Source of the DNA: Gnetum montanum
Lineage: Eukaryota > Streptophyta > Gnetopsida > Gnetales > Gnetaceae
Length of the DNA stretch: 64,000 nt
Direction: 5' to 3'
Assembly (NCBI GenBank): GCA_015680685.1
Contig: MNCI01017705.1
Span: forward strand, 330,216-394,215
Part shown: positions 1 through 11,443 of the stretch, one piece after another
How positions within the stretch are numbered: position 1 is the stretch's first letter
Layout: every line of letters starts with the position of its first letter
Notes under the pieces: generated by a model
What the model saw: only the letters and a program-made list of their open reading frames with translations
Told to the model about the DNA's origin: nothing
Database searches by the model: none
Program-made: the position numbers and the translations under genes

Positions 1-321
1 ACTGCAAGGTTTATCCAAGAAGCTCGTCTTTATTGCCGTACACAAACTTGTGTTCAGGTACAACGTCTGCTCAAATAAAGATCCGTTCACTTTGGGACTC
101 CTATTGCAAGCACATGGAAAATATTCTATCTCTGGAGTGATCAATCTGCTAGAGTTTCACTACAGTCTAAGCCTAGGATGAGGAAATAAGGGAGAGTTGC
201 CTCTTATTTATAGATATGATGGTGCACCGCAATATCGCGTACGTGATATCGCGAGGGATGTGATATTGTGATGACCGCGATATACGCGATATCGTGGCCC
301 ATGCGATATCGCTTCCCATCA
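1..321 (-). repeat. Element A 3' LTR, partial (window edge)
   Basis: This stretch aligns with 6386-6806 of the right LTR, including the plus-strand TTATTTATAG motif (a TATAAATA box on the minus strand) and the run of GATATC-centred palindromes. It ends in CCCATCA, the same terminus as the right LTR. The right copy has more palindrome units, so the two LTRs differ in repeat number. The rest of the LTR lies before base 1. Confidence 0.8.
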
Positions 322-330
322 TACCCCCAT
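322..330 (-). promoter_or_regulatory. Polypurine tract of element A
   Basis: On the minus strand ATGGGGGTA lies directly against the LTR start TGATGGGA. The same tract abuts the 3' LTR of B, C and E. It would prime plus-strand DNA synthesis. Confidence 0.75.
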
Positions 331-863
331 AACTAAATGAAAACTCGTCCTCGAGTTCCTTACAATAATATCAGGAAGGTATGGGATTATTGACTCAAAT
401 GAAACTAATGGGATGACATGTGAACGAATCATCATTACAAGACTCAACAAACTGGTGTTCGTGATAACAAGGGTGAACACCTTATTACATTGACATCAGG
501 CCTCATTTGGCAGCTGAGAGAGAAGAGAGAAGAAAGAAGTGTTGCTGCTGCCAATGCCAAGATTATGCCTTTCATTGTCCATCTGTAAGCGCGCCATCGA
601 TCTTGCTCCTTGCATAGCTACTTTCAGCACTGCTCCATTCCAAGTGGTCCCTCTAGATCTAGTCCGTTATTACATGATCGCCATCTGCACACACAACACA
701 GTCTTGTATTAGCAAGGGTGATTGAATTTCATGTAATTGATACATGTCTTTGGTGTAAGTCCATTGGCTGGGTTGTGGTATGGCTGATTACGAATCTAGA
801 GATATATTAATGATGACTACTGAAGGTGTAGGGGTTAGGAGAAAATCGAAAAAATTGGGCCTC
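331..863. other. Post-ORF3 trailer remnant and unassigned sequence in element A
   Basis: The first 150 bases match the trailer that follows ORF3 in elements C and E (a CTCGTCCTCGAGTT-type motif near the LTR, then a stretch seen in C around 18,960-19,180). The remaining roughly 370 bases have no counterpart in this window and no convincing coding frame. The ORF3 coding region expected here is missing. Confidence 0.5.
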
Positions 864-2460
864 GTACCCCCATGACTAATCGTGAATCTTCAATAGCGAG
901 AGAATGGAAACAGAAAAGGAATAAGAAGGATGGATAAAAAGAGACAATTAGGACATTGATGAAATGGATGTCAAGATGGAAATGAACAAAATAAAATGGA
1001 TTTCAAAATGTTAAGGAAAAGAATTTAATGGATGCACCAAATAGGAATGTCAGTGGGTCCTCCCCAAAGTAGGCTCATGCCCTTAATGCCCTAATAAACC
1101 CACATTCAAAGAGTCTGTAGGCTTTGGGAATGTCCTTTGGAACAAGAGTTAAAGTCTTAACTGTAAGCATTTATCAAAAAGAAAACGATGTATCTACCAA
1201 AATATACACTAATGATACAACCAAAAATGAGGTGAATAATGGAGAGAAGGGTGAAGAGAAGAGAATGGAATGGAATCCCAAGAATAAGGTGGTGTATAGC
1301 CCCTTGTGTGTTTTGTGATTGATGTGACTTAGCAAATCTCATTCCAACTCCAGCCTCAAACCAACCACATCCAATGACTTCGCATCAATGCATTCAGCCA
1401 ATCCATCCCCTTGAATAATAAGAATGCCTTCCCCAAGAGCCACCACCATTTTGACGAAACAAATGAGGAGAGAATGGGAAGAGAGAAGGACCTTAGTTAG
1501 AGGGAACCTTTTTGATTTTGAGTTTCATAACCAATGCTTGTAGCCTAAGGGATTATTTCGTCTAAGGGGTGTGCTTTGAATTCTCACTTTCTCTCCTTTT
1601 TTTTCTTCTTCTTTTTTTATTTTTTTTTTATGTTTTTATGCGTGAGAACCACACCATGCAAAGACTTCTTATTTTTATTGGCTCAGCTTCTGATAATTGG
1701 GTGACATCAGAATGGTAAGAAAACTCAAGAAGAAAACATCGAAGCACCCAAGAGAAAGGCCAACACAAATGCATCAAGTTCCCTTGAAGTCACACCCTTT
1801 TCCAAACCTTGAGTCCTTCCTTAGTTTGAGAAATGTTGAGTCACCAATTCGTTAAATTTTTTATTAGAAAGGGGCTGTACATTTCCAAGCCAAGAGAGAC
1901 CATAGAACTTGTGGATGAATGGATGAAGTGGACTCATTGCCTGCCATATCAAAAGAACATACCTTAGTATCAACATCATAACTTAAAGGTAAAAACAAAA
2001 CATTAGCAATCAATATGAAAACAGTTCATACCATCATGAAGAACACTTATTAGGTGACAAACTGACAAGATGGATAACACACATGCAAACACACACACAA
2101 AATGGAAAAGTATAACGACGTTGTAAAACAAAAACAAGAAAAGTTAAAGAAATTTACAAAACAAAACATGTAAAACAAAAACTTGTAAAACAAAAATGTG
2201 TAAGACAAAAATGTGTAAAACAAAAAATTGTAAAACAAAAATGTGTAAAACAAAAACTTGTAAAACAAAAACGTGGAAAAAAAAACTTGTAAAACAAAAA
2301 TGTATAAAACAAAAACTTGTAAAACAAAAATGTGTAAAATAAAAACATGTAAAACAAAAAACTAAAAAGAACTGAGGGTCTCCAATGATTAGCATAGGTG
2401 GCCATCTCCCCCATGACTGAATTACAAGGGAGAGATCTGAAATAAAAAGCGTATATTTGA
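864..2460 (-). other. Noncoding spacer of element A (integrase-to-ORF3 spacer homologue)
   Basis: Several islands match element C's spacer at 22,240-24,090: the CCCCCATGACT motif at 866, the GTGGGTCCTCCCC island near 1052 (22,750 in C), the block with AAGGGGTGTGCTTTGAATTC near 1558, and the end near 2360-2450 that matches 23,985-24,080. No coding frame is supported. It shows that A descends from an element with C's layout. Confidence 0.65.
2126..2361. repeat. Short tandem repeat, about 15-bp unit (GTAAAACAAAAATGT type)
   Basis: About fifteen imperfect copies of a 14-16-bp unit alternate between endings ATGT and CTTGT. The same place in element C (about 23,955-23,995) has only two or three units. 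On the minus strand the array gives Phe/Cys/Tyr-rich frames that are not genes. Confidence 0.9.
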
Positions 2461-2463
2461 ATT

Positions 2464-3140
2464 TCATAAAAGTGCCCAACTTCTCCCTGCTGATGTTCTC
2501 AGATTAAGGGGTGGAAGTTGGCGACGCTCATATTCCAATGTGTCTATGCCTTCATTGTTAACATGAGTTGTTTCCTTAGTTCGTTTTGTGCATATTAGGT
2601 TGCTCTTCTGTTTAGCTGTCAACCACGGGGTGTCCACTACTGGTGTGATTGCTACATATAGGAACCTTTGAATTTGTATTTCTTGGGCACACCGATTACA
2701 TGGAAGAAATGCTGAACATTCTTCCATGTCATCACCCTCTGAGTCACTATATGTAATGCATGAAACTTTCTTCTTCTCAATCTTTCCATAAATGTTTACC
2801 TTAGATATCTCCAAGGAAAGATCATGGATCCCTAGGTATGCATCTATTGTACTTAGCCATGGCCTTCCCATTATAATTGGGAAGCCCCCGTTGTCACTAT
2901 TGACTTCTATCACCAGGAAGTCAGCCAAGTATGACCACCCACACACAGTGAAATGATGTCCTCCACCAATCCTAAGGGAATGGTGATGGACTGGTCAACC
3001 AGCTCTAGTTGGATATTGCTCTTCTTAAGTTGAGGTAGGTTCTAGGCTTGATACGTTTCTTGTGAAATTAAGTTGACTCCAGAACCTGAGTCAAGAAGAG
3101 CCTTATGTGGTTCATTCCCGGTGACTTGTAGATAGATTAA
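2464..3140 (-). pseudogene. Retropepsin-like aspartic protease region of element A
   Basis: Minus-strand translation shows the active-site stretch ALLDSGSGVNLIS (Asp codon near 3091) and, about 70 residues later, the second protease signature IIMGRPWLSTIDA near 2850-2890, typical of gypsy proteases that cut Gag-Pol. The C-terminal frame at 2464-2946 is open for 160 codons. The two parts are not in one open frame, so the protein is broken. In element C the RT domain follows; here the sequence passes straight to the spacer. The Asp-Ser-Gly catalytic triplet is intact, while C has Asp-Leu-Gly. Confidence 0.75.
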
Positions 3141-5729
3141 GGGGCTTCCAGGATTAGAGAGTTTCCTGGGAAGGTGGCCTACCTTGATCCAGTCGATTAC
3201 GGTATGCGTTAACATAATCGTATGCGTACAGCTTTGTTGTTGGATTGAAGGGTGCTCCGAAGTTTTGTTTGTTGAAGGAGTGGTTGTGGACTCAACCGCT
3301 TGTTGTTGTGAGAGCTTGTTTGAGCTTTTGGTTTTGAAGAAAGGTCTTCTCTTTTTATAGTTGTCAGAACTAGTAGTAGGTTAAATGTTCATAGTTCTCG
3401 TAGCGTTACATTGCTGCAATTGAGTGGGGAGTTCCCCTTGCATTGTTGGAGCAGGTTGTATGGGAACTACAAGTGGAAGAGGTGTGGATGGAGTTGGAGG
3501 ATGGGATGAATGTGGAATGTCTCCCAAAGGAGAAGGAGTCCTCCTAAAGTACTCCAGAACTTAGTTGTGACGTTGAGAAGTTGTGTGACCCATAGAGTCA
3601 CTTGGAGAAATCGGCTGCTGCACATAATAGCCATAAGGATCAAGTTGCCAGTAAGGGTACTATTGTGTCGGTGGTGGCATTCCCCATAACTGTGGGTATT
3701 GCCACTGTCAATGCTGTCTGATGGGTTGTGGTGGAGTTCCACTTGGATAGTACGTTAACGGTTGGTGAAACTGTCTTGGGTTACCTTGGGGATAAGGTAC
3801 CCTTCGGGGTGTTTATTGTTGGTTAAGTCTTGGGTTGAGTGCATACACCCCAGATGCCTATAGATGTGAGATAATTGGGCAACATCCCTTAGGATGGTCA
3901 TATTGGTAGATCTCACATCCACCGTCATCATTTATGTCTAAATCCACAACCTCATCGGACATAGTAATTTTCCCCTTACCCTTGTTATGTGCAGGGCCTG
4001 AATTTCTCCGCTTTGTCTTATCTTTGTCGCTACCTCATTCCACCTTAGACTCTTCTACAATTTTCAAGACTATTTCAAGTCTAGAGTCTAAGGAATCCCA
4101 CAGTTGATCTACCTTAGCCGATACTTCTGTTGTTAGTTTTTCAATCGGCAAGGTTTTTCTGTTCACCAACTCTTCGAGTGGTGACTCATCCTTCTCATCA
4201 CAAAATCTTACTCCCTTCTTCCGAAGGGAGGGATCACGGTTGTATTCTTCCACACTCTCTCATTTTCGTAGCTCACCTTCTTCTTTAGCTACTTGCTCCA
4301 ACAAGCGATGTATTTCATGGGCTCTAATTTTCGATAGTCTCCCTTGGGAATAAGTCCCAAGGGTTCTTCAAGTCTTGTACCTTAGCCCATCTACGATGTG
4401 GTGAAGTTGATCCCATGGAGCATATCCATGGCTCGGGCAATGATGTAACAATGCGTAGTAGCGGCCCATGGTAGCATCCAAGGGTTCATGAGTACCTTGC
4501 TTCCATCCTTGGATCTATTCACACAAATTAAACACTTTGGATTACGTTTGATACTTATCATTGAAGAGTTCTAACATCGTACTCCACCTCCTAATGGTTT
4601 CTGGCTCTAAGAATTGGTACCAACTCTCTGCTTCCTTGATGAGTGTCTTGGGAAACAACTTAAGCTTCTGCCACTCATTTTTTATGTTCTGCAAGGCGCA
4701 GGCATCATGGAATGCCTATAAATGATGTTGCAGGTCTAAGTTGTATCCCCCTTCAAAGCATGGGATATTGTTCATCTCTAAACGCTTGATCCGACTATCC
4801 TTTTGATGCCTTGTTGGAATTCTTATAGCCTCCATTATATCGAGCATACTTCGGGTGGCAAGTAGGGGCTTGTCATGATCATCTCTTTCATGATGCTTGT
4901 GATGTCTTTGTTGTTTCCTACTTTCCCTTCGTTCATGCCCTTGTCCTCTCTCTCGACTCTCTTGTCGAGGTCTCTCATTTTGCCTACCTTTATCCTCACC
5001 GTTATGCTCATGATGGTTGCACCCAAATGTGGAAAGAGAGGATGAGTGATGTGATGAACGGAAAGAGGAAGGAGAACCATCACCATGATGATGTATCTTA
5101 CCTTCTCTTCAGCTGCTACGGCCCCGATTGTGATGACGATCTAAGTGCTTGTCCTTTTCATGTGTTGTTGTTCCCTCTGTGAACAGTTGGTGTTCATGGG
5201 GATCAGAACCAGTGTTATGTATCGTGGATCGTAGGTTTTGATACCCCACCTCCTCACCATATTTAGGAGGGGAAACATCATTTGATAGAGAACCCATTAT
5301 AATGGGTTCATCATCTCCGATTTCACTATGGACGTGCGGGACCCCTTTGCCCTTCAATATTGTATGTTGGCTCTCCTGCCATGAGTCCCTTATATGTTGT
5401 GCTACTGTGGAATGATAATCCCTTATGTCAAAATCTTCTGCAACGTATTTGGCGTATAGTTCTGTCATGCTGATCTATGCCAAAGCATGGAGGAGCATGT
5501 TTGGGACTGCCCGATCTAGGGGTAACACTATGTTACCTTGCAAGTCTCTCCATCGCAGCTATTCATCTTGATGGAGGATAAAGGTAAAGTCTAGTATGTA
5601 CTCATCGGGATGAGTATATACCACTCAATATTGTTGAGGAACCGATGGATTTTGGTTATGTGTTTTAGATTGCGGACTGTTTCTCGTATTATTCCTAGGC
5701 AGTGAATTGCTTTTGTTAGAAGAAGACAT
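3141..5729 (-). pseudogene. gag of element A, degenerate
   Basis: The start is placed at 5729 (MSSSNK...), shortly inside the PBS, matching the gag starts of C and D. Recognisable parts are an N-terminal motif with FTFILHQDE and an aromatic-rich stretch, an Asp/His/Arg-rich low-complexity section (4835-5468), the gag core near 4330-4620 (related to C's LLHQCPVHGY segment), then a conserved charged block (VRFCDEKDESPLEELVNRK) at 4035-4253. Near 3880-3905 is a zinc-knuckle-like CxxYQYDHPKGCC, in which the second Cys has become Tyr. A Pro/Gln/Tyr-rich linker (3400-3850) leads to the protease. Several in-frame stops and shifts make it a pseudogene. Confidence 0.7.
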
Positions 5730-5854
5730 TGTTATTTATCGGTGTGCTAATTGACCGTTATATAAATTTTTCTTTTAAATTAACCCTAAGGTTTGTTTAA
5801 GCTCCCAACGATGTGAGTGATCTCCTATGTTTTACTTGGCACACAAACACTTAA

Positions 5855-5872
5855 TCCCTAGCAACGACACCA
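5855..5872 (-). promoter_or_regulatory. Primer binding site of element A (tRNA-Asp type)
   Basis: One base inside the 5' LTR the minus strand reads TGGTGTCGTTGCTAGGG. This is close to the complement of the 3' end of plant tRNA-Asp (TGGCGCCGTTGCCGGGG), the primer type known for the Athila group. The differences are C-to-T transitions. Confidence 0.7.
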
Positions 5873-5873
5873 A

Positions 5874-6806
5874 TGATGAGTGGCGAGGTACCCCTACACT
5901 CAACCATACTAATACAAGCGTAGCACGTGCGATCTGGTCGAACTTCGTAGACTAGGTGCCTACACGCCTCATGGAATACTTAGGGTTAATCATTCGTTGT
6001 CTTCCTAGACTTACTTGTAGTTGTCACGGTGTATGGTTAAGTAAGTCTAAGGTATATGATTTTTATATCTTTTTATGTTTATCTCCTATGCTATTGAGTT
6101 GAAGGGTAGAGATAACTAACTAACTCTAACTAATGAACTAAGTCTAAATTAACCTAGCATCAGCATCCGTTCCCACTTACCGTACACACCCTGAACCGAT
6201 GAAACCTTGGCTACCAAATGCTAATCATTGCTAGGATCACCAAGCGTAACACACATGCTTGAAGTGGTCGTATTGAGGCACTTAACTAGGAGAGAAGGGT
6301 TGAGAGAGAATTAATAACTAATAAAGCATGTAAATGACAAGTAATTAATAACAGTAATAAAATCCTAATTAGCCTATTCCATGTACTACAAGGTTTATCC
6401 AAGAAGCTCGTCTTTATTGCCATACAAAAACTTGTGTTCAAGTACAATGTCTGCTCGAATAAAGATCCGTTCACTTTGGGACTCCTACTGCGGGCACATG
6501 GAAAATATTCTATCTCTAGGGTGATCAATCTGCTAGAGTTTCACTACAATCTAAGCCTAGGATGAGGAAACAAGGGAGTGTCGCCTCTTATTTATAGATA
6601 TGATGGTGCACCACGATATCGCGTACACGATATCGCAGGGGAAGATGCGATATCGCATACGCGATATCGTGACGGTCGTGATATCACATACGCGATATCG
6701 TAGCCCATGCAATATCGCATACGCGATATCGTGAGGGATGCGATATCGCGACGGTCGTGATATCACATACGCGATATCGTAGCCCATGCGATATCACGTC
6801 CCATCA
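5874..6806 (-). repeat. Element A 5' LTR
   Basis: It is bounded by TGATGA and CATCA on the plus strand, abuts the PBS on the left and is 933 bp long. On the minus strand U3 begins at 6806 with a palindrome-rich tract, followed by a TATAAATAAG box near 6589-6599. The plus-strand segment with 'GTACACACCCTGAACC' near 6182 is shared with the LTRs of B to E. Confidence 0.8.
6608..6806. repeat. GATATC-centred palindrome array in the U3 of element A's LTR
   Basis: About a dozen short units of the type GCGATATCGC or GTGATATCAC are packed into 200 bases, partly organised as a roughly 70-bp unit repeated near 6660 and 6735. The left LTR (225-315) has fewer units. Its place at the very start of U3, upstream of the TATA box, suits an enhancer-like role, but that is inference. 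Confidence 0.8.
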
Positions 6807-8462
6807 TCTATAAGTTCATGACCCTTGATAAGTCATAAATTGAGGGTATAGTGATATTCTTGACATTCTTAGAACTTAAAATTAATTTTGTGTTCATTGT
6901 ACCCAAAATGAAGAAGGATGGACCAAGAGGGACTTGCGGATTCTCTTTGGTGATGTTTGTGAGAGTTATCATGTAACATGGTTGTACTAAGATCCTTGTA
7001 GATCTAACGTAGAATGGGAGTAAGAGTAATCAAAAGCCACTAAAAAATCCAAAGTTGTTCTAGGGGGTCCCACTGGAAAGACATGCACCCATGCTTGAGG
7101 GTTGGCAGCTTCTCTAGATTCAACATTCAAAAAAAATAAAAATAATAAAGAAATAAAGAAAGTGCCATAAAGAAAAAATCACTCCTCCCTTGAAGAAAAT
7201 GCCGAGTGATCATATGCCTTGTTGTTATGGTACTCTCGTAGTCGCTCATCATGGGATGAAACAATGCGGTGTCATTGATCAGAGGAATGGACTTGGTCCT
7301 GATCTTGGAACAATGGGTTAATAACATATTAATCATGCTTTACATGTAGGATTCATTGTGCCCTGGGTCAGTTACCTCATGTCCCAATCTCTACAATCCC
7401 TTCTATAGTCTATCTCATCTTGTTGTTCATGTAATTATAGCTCGCGTCTTGTGTAGCGTAGAATTCTTACCTCATTTCGGTGATACTTACATGTGTGTGT
7501 TTTGTGGAACCAGTGTGGATTACATTTCACCCTTCTAGTGCCTACAGACATTTTAAGGTGTGGTTACGTAAGGGCATTATAGGTTGGAACCTGCTTTGGG
7601 GAGGACCCACTTACGTAATTTTTGTAATTTGGACTCATAACACATCTTCTGCACATCATCTATTACCCTCAGCGTATTGTCAATGATATTCTTTCCCTTA
7701 TTACTATCCCTTTGATTCAAATGTTCCTATGAACCATCGCATAGCCTTTTTCTCTCCCTTATCATCCAAGGTCCTTATTGATAAATTCCACACCATCATA
7801 ATTTTCGTGCCTTCAAAACTAGTTGAATTACCTTGGAACCCTTTAACAACAGTTGAGATGTCCTTAGTTTACATCGTTTAATTTCAAAAAATATTAAAAA
7901 TTTGGTACATTCCATAAAGTGCCCTAACTTTGATAGGTCACAATATCGCGTCCAAAAATATATATATACATAACCCCCCTGCGCCTATCAATATCATTTG
8001 CAACTGTTCACGCAGGTGAATTTTTTCAAATTTCTCTCTATGACTCACGATTACGCATCCCTTGCTTTCATATCCATAACTCGCTCGCTAGTACTCCGAT
8101 TTTCATTCCGTTTGAACCTACTTGAACCTAGAGTGTTCAGCGTAGTCGTGGGGGAGGGGCATACGTCGAATAGTGCATAAATGTTTTGAAATTCGTCATC
8201 ACCTGAAGGACATTATTAAGAGTAATTAGTTATAAAATTAATGAAAAATGCACCAAAATCAATTTCATCTCCTTAGTTATACCGGGAAACTAGATTTGGA
8301 AACCAACTAAGCAAAGAGGATTAAATATTATAATCTTTCAGGGACATTTTCTCCTAATAATTAACATCACACAAAGATAAAGAAAATTCATTAAGGCAAG
8401 CAGTAAGGTATAACCTAACTTTGGTAATAACCTTACTAACAATTGGCCCCGTGTGATTGCAA
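6807..8462 (+). other. Noncoding spacer upstream of ORF3 in element B
   Basis: The island GCTTTGGGGAGGACCCAC near 7587-7604 matches C's spacer, and a TATA-like run with an adjoining C-rich stretch at 7958-7985 corresponds to C's 22,405 region. No coding frame is supported; the short frames here lack homologous counterparts in the other copies. Confidence 0.55.
7957..7969 (+). promoter_or_regulatory. TATA-like motif upstream of ORF3 in element B
   Basis: AATATATATATAC lies about 495 bases before the ORF3 start. It is preceded by ACAATATCGCG, a palindrome of the kind found in LTR U3 regions, and followed by ACCCCCCTGCGCC. Elements C and E have a TATA-like motif at the comparable place. Promoter function is inferred. 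Confidence 0.4.
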
Positions 8463-11251
8463 ATGGCCCCAAAACATGAACAACAAGAAGGTCCTACTCA
8501 AGGTGTGATCAAGCGACCTAGGAGAGGTGAAGGACAAGTTCCTGCTGAGCAACATGTAGAGCAAGAAGAATAATCATTTAGTATCCATCAAGAAGACGCT
8601 GCCACTGTACAATCAAGGTAGGCAGAAGGAGGAGCTGCTGCAGTTTCTGAACAAGGACAACATCTCATGTTGGCCCAGGATTGTGTTCAGGCCATCCATG
8701 AAAGGTCCATATTAACTACAGTGATTGTGGAATTAAACTTTAGACCTTTTGCAAAATTTCCTCTGGAGGCCGTTAGGGATCACCTCCATTGTGGCCTACC
8801 CTCTCTAAAAGAGGTGCCTGGTACTCAGGGAAAACGTACCGATTTTGGCACAACAAAGAAGAAGGCACCATGATTAACATTTGTGGTGTGACTATTGATT
8901 TCTCTATTCAAGCCATTTTTAAAGTATTAAACCTTCCAAATATAGGGCCAAAGGTTTCTCCATTGTCTACTTGCTCAAACCCTAATGCGCAACAAGTTTG
9001 GTTAGAGAGGGTGTATGACAAGGAAGATAAGACCTATGGGGAGTTAACGATGGAAGAAAAGATTTATTTCAAAATAGGGACTTATCACATCTTTCCCATA
9101 AGAGGTTTAAAAGGAATTTCAACATATGCAGCAAGAGGATGTGCAGTGTTGATGAGAAAGGTTAATGCTAACCTGCATCATCTATATTTTATGGAAATCC
9201 TAAGGCGATTTGAAGAATGAAAGATAGGGAAGTTTGTGTTGCCCTTCCCTTATCTTATTAGGAAGCTATGTAGCTATGCTGGTATCAGATGATACACCAA
9301 TGATGTCCTCTAAAAAGCCCAAAATGCTTCATATGCAGAACTACTAAAGCCACCAACTGCAAGGAAAATCATTGGTGAGACGCTAGGGCCAGAACAAGAA
9401 AAAGAACAGATGGTAGGACCAACTGCAACTCAACTTGTAGGACCCAACCAACTTCCAATCATGGGACCTACTCAATAATAAGAAGCAGGGCCTAGCACAG
9501 GCCAGCAGGATCAACCACCACCACCATCACAAGATTACAGACCGTCGATGAGCCATCTCAGGGCCATCGCTGAGACGGTTAGTTAGGGAAGTCGTGATGA
9601 TGCAAATCTCTTCCATGTCGTCAATGATGTTGTACAACCTATGGTTTCTATGGATCACACGTGAGGTGAAGTGTTCATTCAAATAGAAGAAGGGGAGAGC
9701 GCTTGGTCACAACAGATTTCAAGGAATGCTGTGTCCTTTTAGATGCAATTGGAAACTGGTGTAGGGGCCACGGTGGTGGTTATGCAGCACTAGGATGCAA
9801 CAGGAGCCACAAAAGTGGTCGCAGACCACATTAAAGAATCATTCAATGTGCTTGTTGTGCCACCAATAGATCTTACAGGAGCATAGGATGCTCAAACTCT
9901 GGCCGATACCTCAATGACTCCTGCGGAACATGAGGATGTACTCAACTGACTGCTGCAAACAGGACAGGTAATGACGTCCTTGTTTAACATCCCACAGGAT
10001 GTTACAACAATACAATCAGATCTCATTTCCACCAAGGGGAAGCTGATCATGATAGAGATGAGGGCTGAGCATGCTGAAGAAGAAGTGAAAAGATTGTAAG
10101 AAAGGCTCGTGACCCTACAAGCAATGCAGCGGGATCCTTCTTAATTTGTTCCAATAGACCAGCTAGACACTTTCAAAACCGAGCAACTCAATAAATTTTT
10201 GACAGAGAATAAAAGGGTGGTGGAAGAAAAAGAGAAGGCTAATTGGGATGCCTCTGTGGCACAAGTGCAAACTTATGCACATGCTAAGGCACTTAAGGCC
10301 TTACAAGAGGAGAATAAACAACTTGTTGCTGACAACCTTCGGTTGACCTCTGTGAAGAAGCAAAAGAATGTTTTCAAGGAACATTTTTAGTAGTTGTGAG
10401 AACAACTAATCAGGATTAACCAGGACATGAACCATTTAGCCAAGGAAAATCAAACCCTCTTAATGAAGGAGCTATGCACCATCTGTCAGAAGATGGCCAT
10501 TGAAATAAGCACATGGTAGAATGAGGCTAAACAACATGAGAAGCTAAAGGAGCATTTCTGGGACCAGGTGGGGATGTATAAATAAATCATCAAAAAGGAG
10601 ATCCATATGGCCAAGGCCCACATCAACACTCTCAATGCTCAACACACTAGCTGGCAGGCCATATTGGACACATACACGTTTGCCCACCAGGCGAAAGTTA
10701 AGAGCTGAGACTTGCAGATCTAGGACCTCACACAATAGATGGAGTTGGCAAACCTACGGTATGCCAACCTTTCCATGTTAAAAATAGGGTGCCCGAGAAC
10801 AAAGCTCGAGCAACAGGTAGCCACCACCTACACCAAATATGAAACAGAATTTGCAAAACACAATAAAACATTGCAAAAATTGGAGGTTGCAAATTTTGAA
10901 CTCGAGGTGGTTAAAGCAAGCTACTAGGGGTAGAAAGGTGTTGCAACAGACTTGGCTCGATGACTCATAGATTTTCAAGAATATAGAGACAAAGCCAAAG
11001 CCTACAAGGAGGAACGGTGGGTGTTTGTAGGTTGGTATGTCAAAGTAAATAAAATGTTTCTACAACTACCATTCCCATGGAAGGTGTCGACTCCATCAAA
11101 CATTGGAACATTAGCATGGACGGCACAAGATCCTCGAACTGAAGAGGAGAAACTCTAGGCTATACTTCAACGCCATCAAATCCTAAGACCTAGAGCACAA
11201 GATAAGGGAAAGGCACCCATGGAGAAGCCACCGCCACTAGGAACTACATGA
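8463..11251 (+). pseudogene. ORF3 of element B: accessory gene between pol and 3' LTR, degenerate
   Basis: The start MAPKHEQQEGPTQ is homologous to the ORF3 starts of C (MAPKPRHLRDEGPSQ) and E. An acidic Gln/Glu-rich leader is followed by a globular part (8667-9220) with NFRPFAKFPLE, TMEEKIYFKIGTYHIFP and YAARGCAVLM motifs. After a Gln/Pro-rich linker comes a long heptad-rich coiled-coil region (about 10,000-11,050). The end is PPPLGTT-stop, like C's PLPPGMV-stop. It is about 930 codons long with several stops and shifts. The globular part resembles the 'putative plant transposon protein' domain often seen beside plant gypsy elements; that resemblance is from memory. The position equals the env-like gene of Athila elements, but no signal peptide or membrane segment is visible. 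Confidence 0.6.
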
Positions 11252-11434
11252 GTTTCACCAAATTTTGTAGTTATAGGATTTTCTTTTGCATTCTTCATGT
11301 TGTGTCTCAATTTTTTTCTAATTCCACACTGTGGCATGAATCCATTCTAGTCAGTCAATAATCCCATGCCTATCCACTGTGTAATCAATGGAGCTTGTTC
11401 TTACTTTAACTCGAGGATGAGTTTTCATTAGGTC

Positions 11435-11443
11435 ATGGGGGTA
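11435..11443 (+). promoter_or_regulatory. Polypurine tract of element B
   Basis: ATGGGGGTA directly precedes the LTR start TGATGAGTCATG, preceded by a CTCGAGGATGAGTTTTCA trailer shared with A, C and E. Confidence 0.75.

Larger units (their letters stand above)
1..6806 (-). mobile_element. Element A: compact Athila-like Ty3/gypsy retrotransposon, gag and protease only
   Basis: Read on the minus strand the order is 5' LTR (5874-6806), primer binding site, gag, protease, a noncoding spacer, polypurine tract and a partial 3' LTR cut by the window start. Both LTR copies share the same end and the same interior sequence (1-321 matches about 6386-6806). Compared with element C it lacks RT, RNase H and integrase (the jump lies near 2450) and also the whole ORF3. 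Remaining reading frames have stops, so it is not autonomous now. The two losses remove coding blocks neatly and keep packaging and priming signals, which suits a non-autonomous derivative, but ordinary deletion after insertion explains it too. Family assignment rests on gag and protease motifs and the tRNA-Asp-type PBS. Confidence 0.8.

Noticed and set aside
2050-2479. Phe/Cys/Tyr-rich minus-strand frames
   Set aside because: They are the translation of the 15-base AAAACAAAAATGT tandem repeat.
8460-11255. ORF3 as a host gene
   Set aside because: Homologous copies in C and E occupy the same place between spacer and 3' LTR, so it belongs to the retrotransposon.
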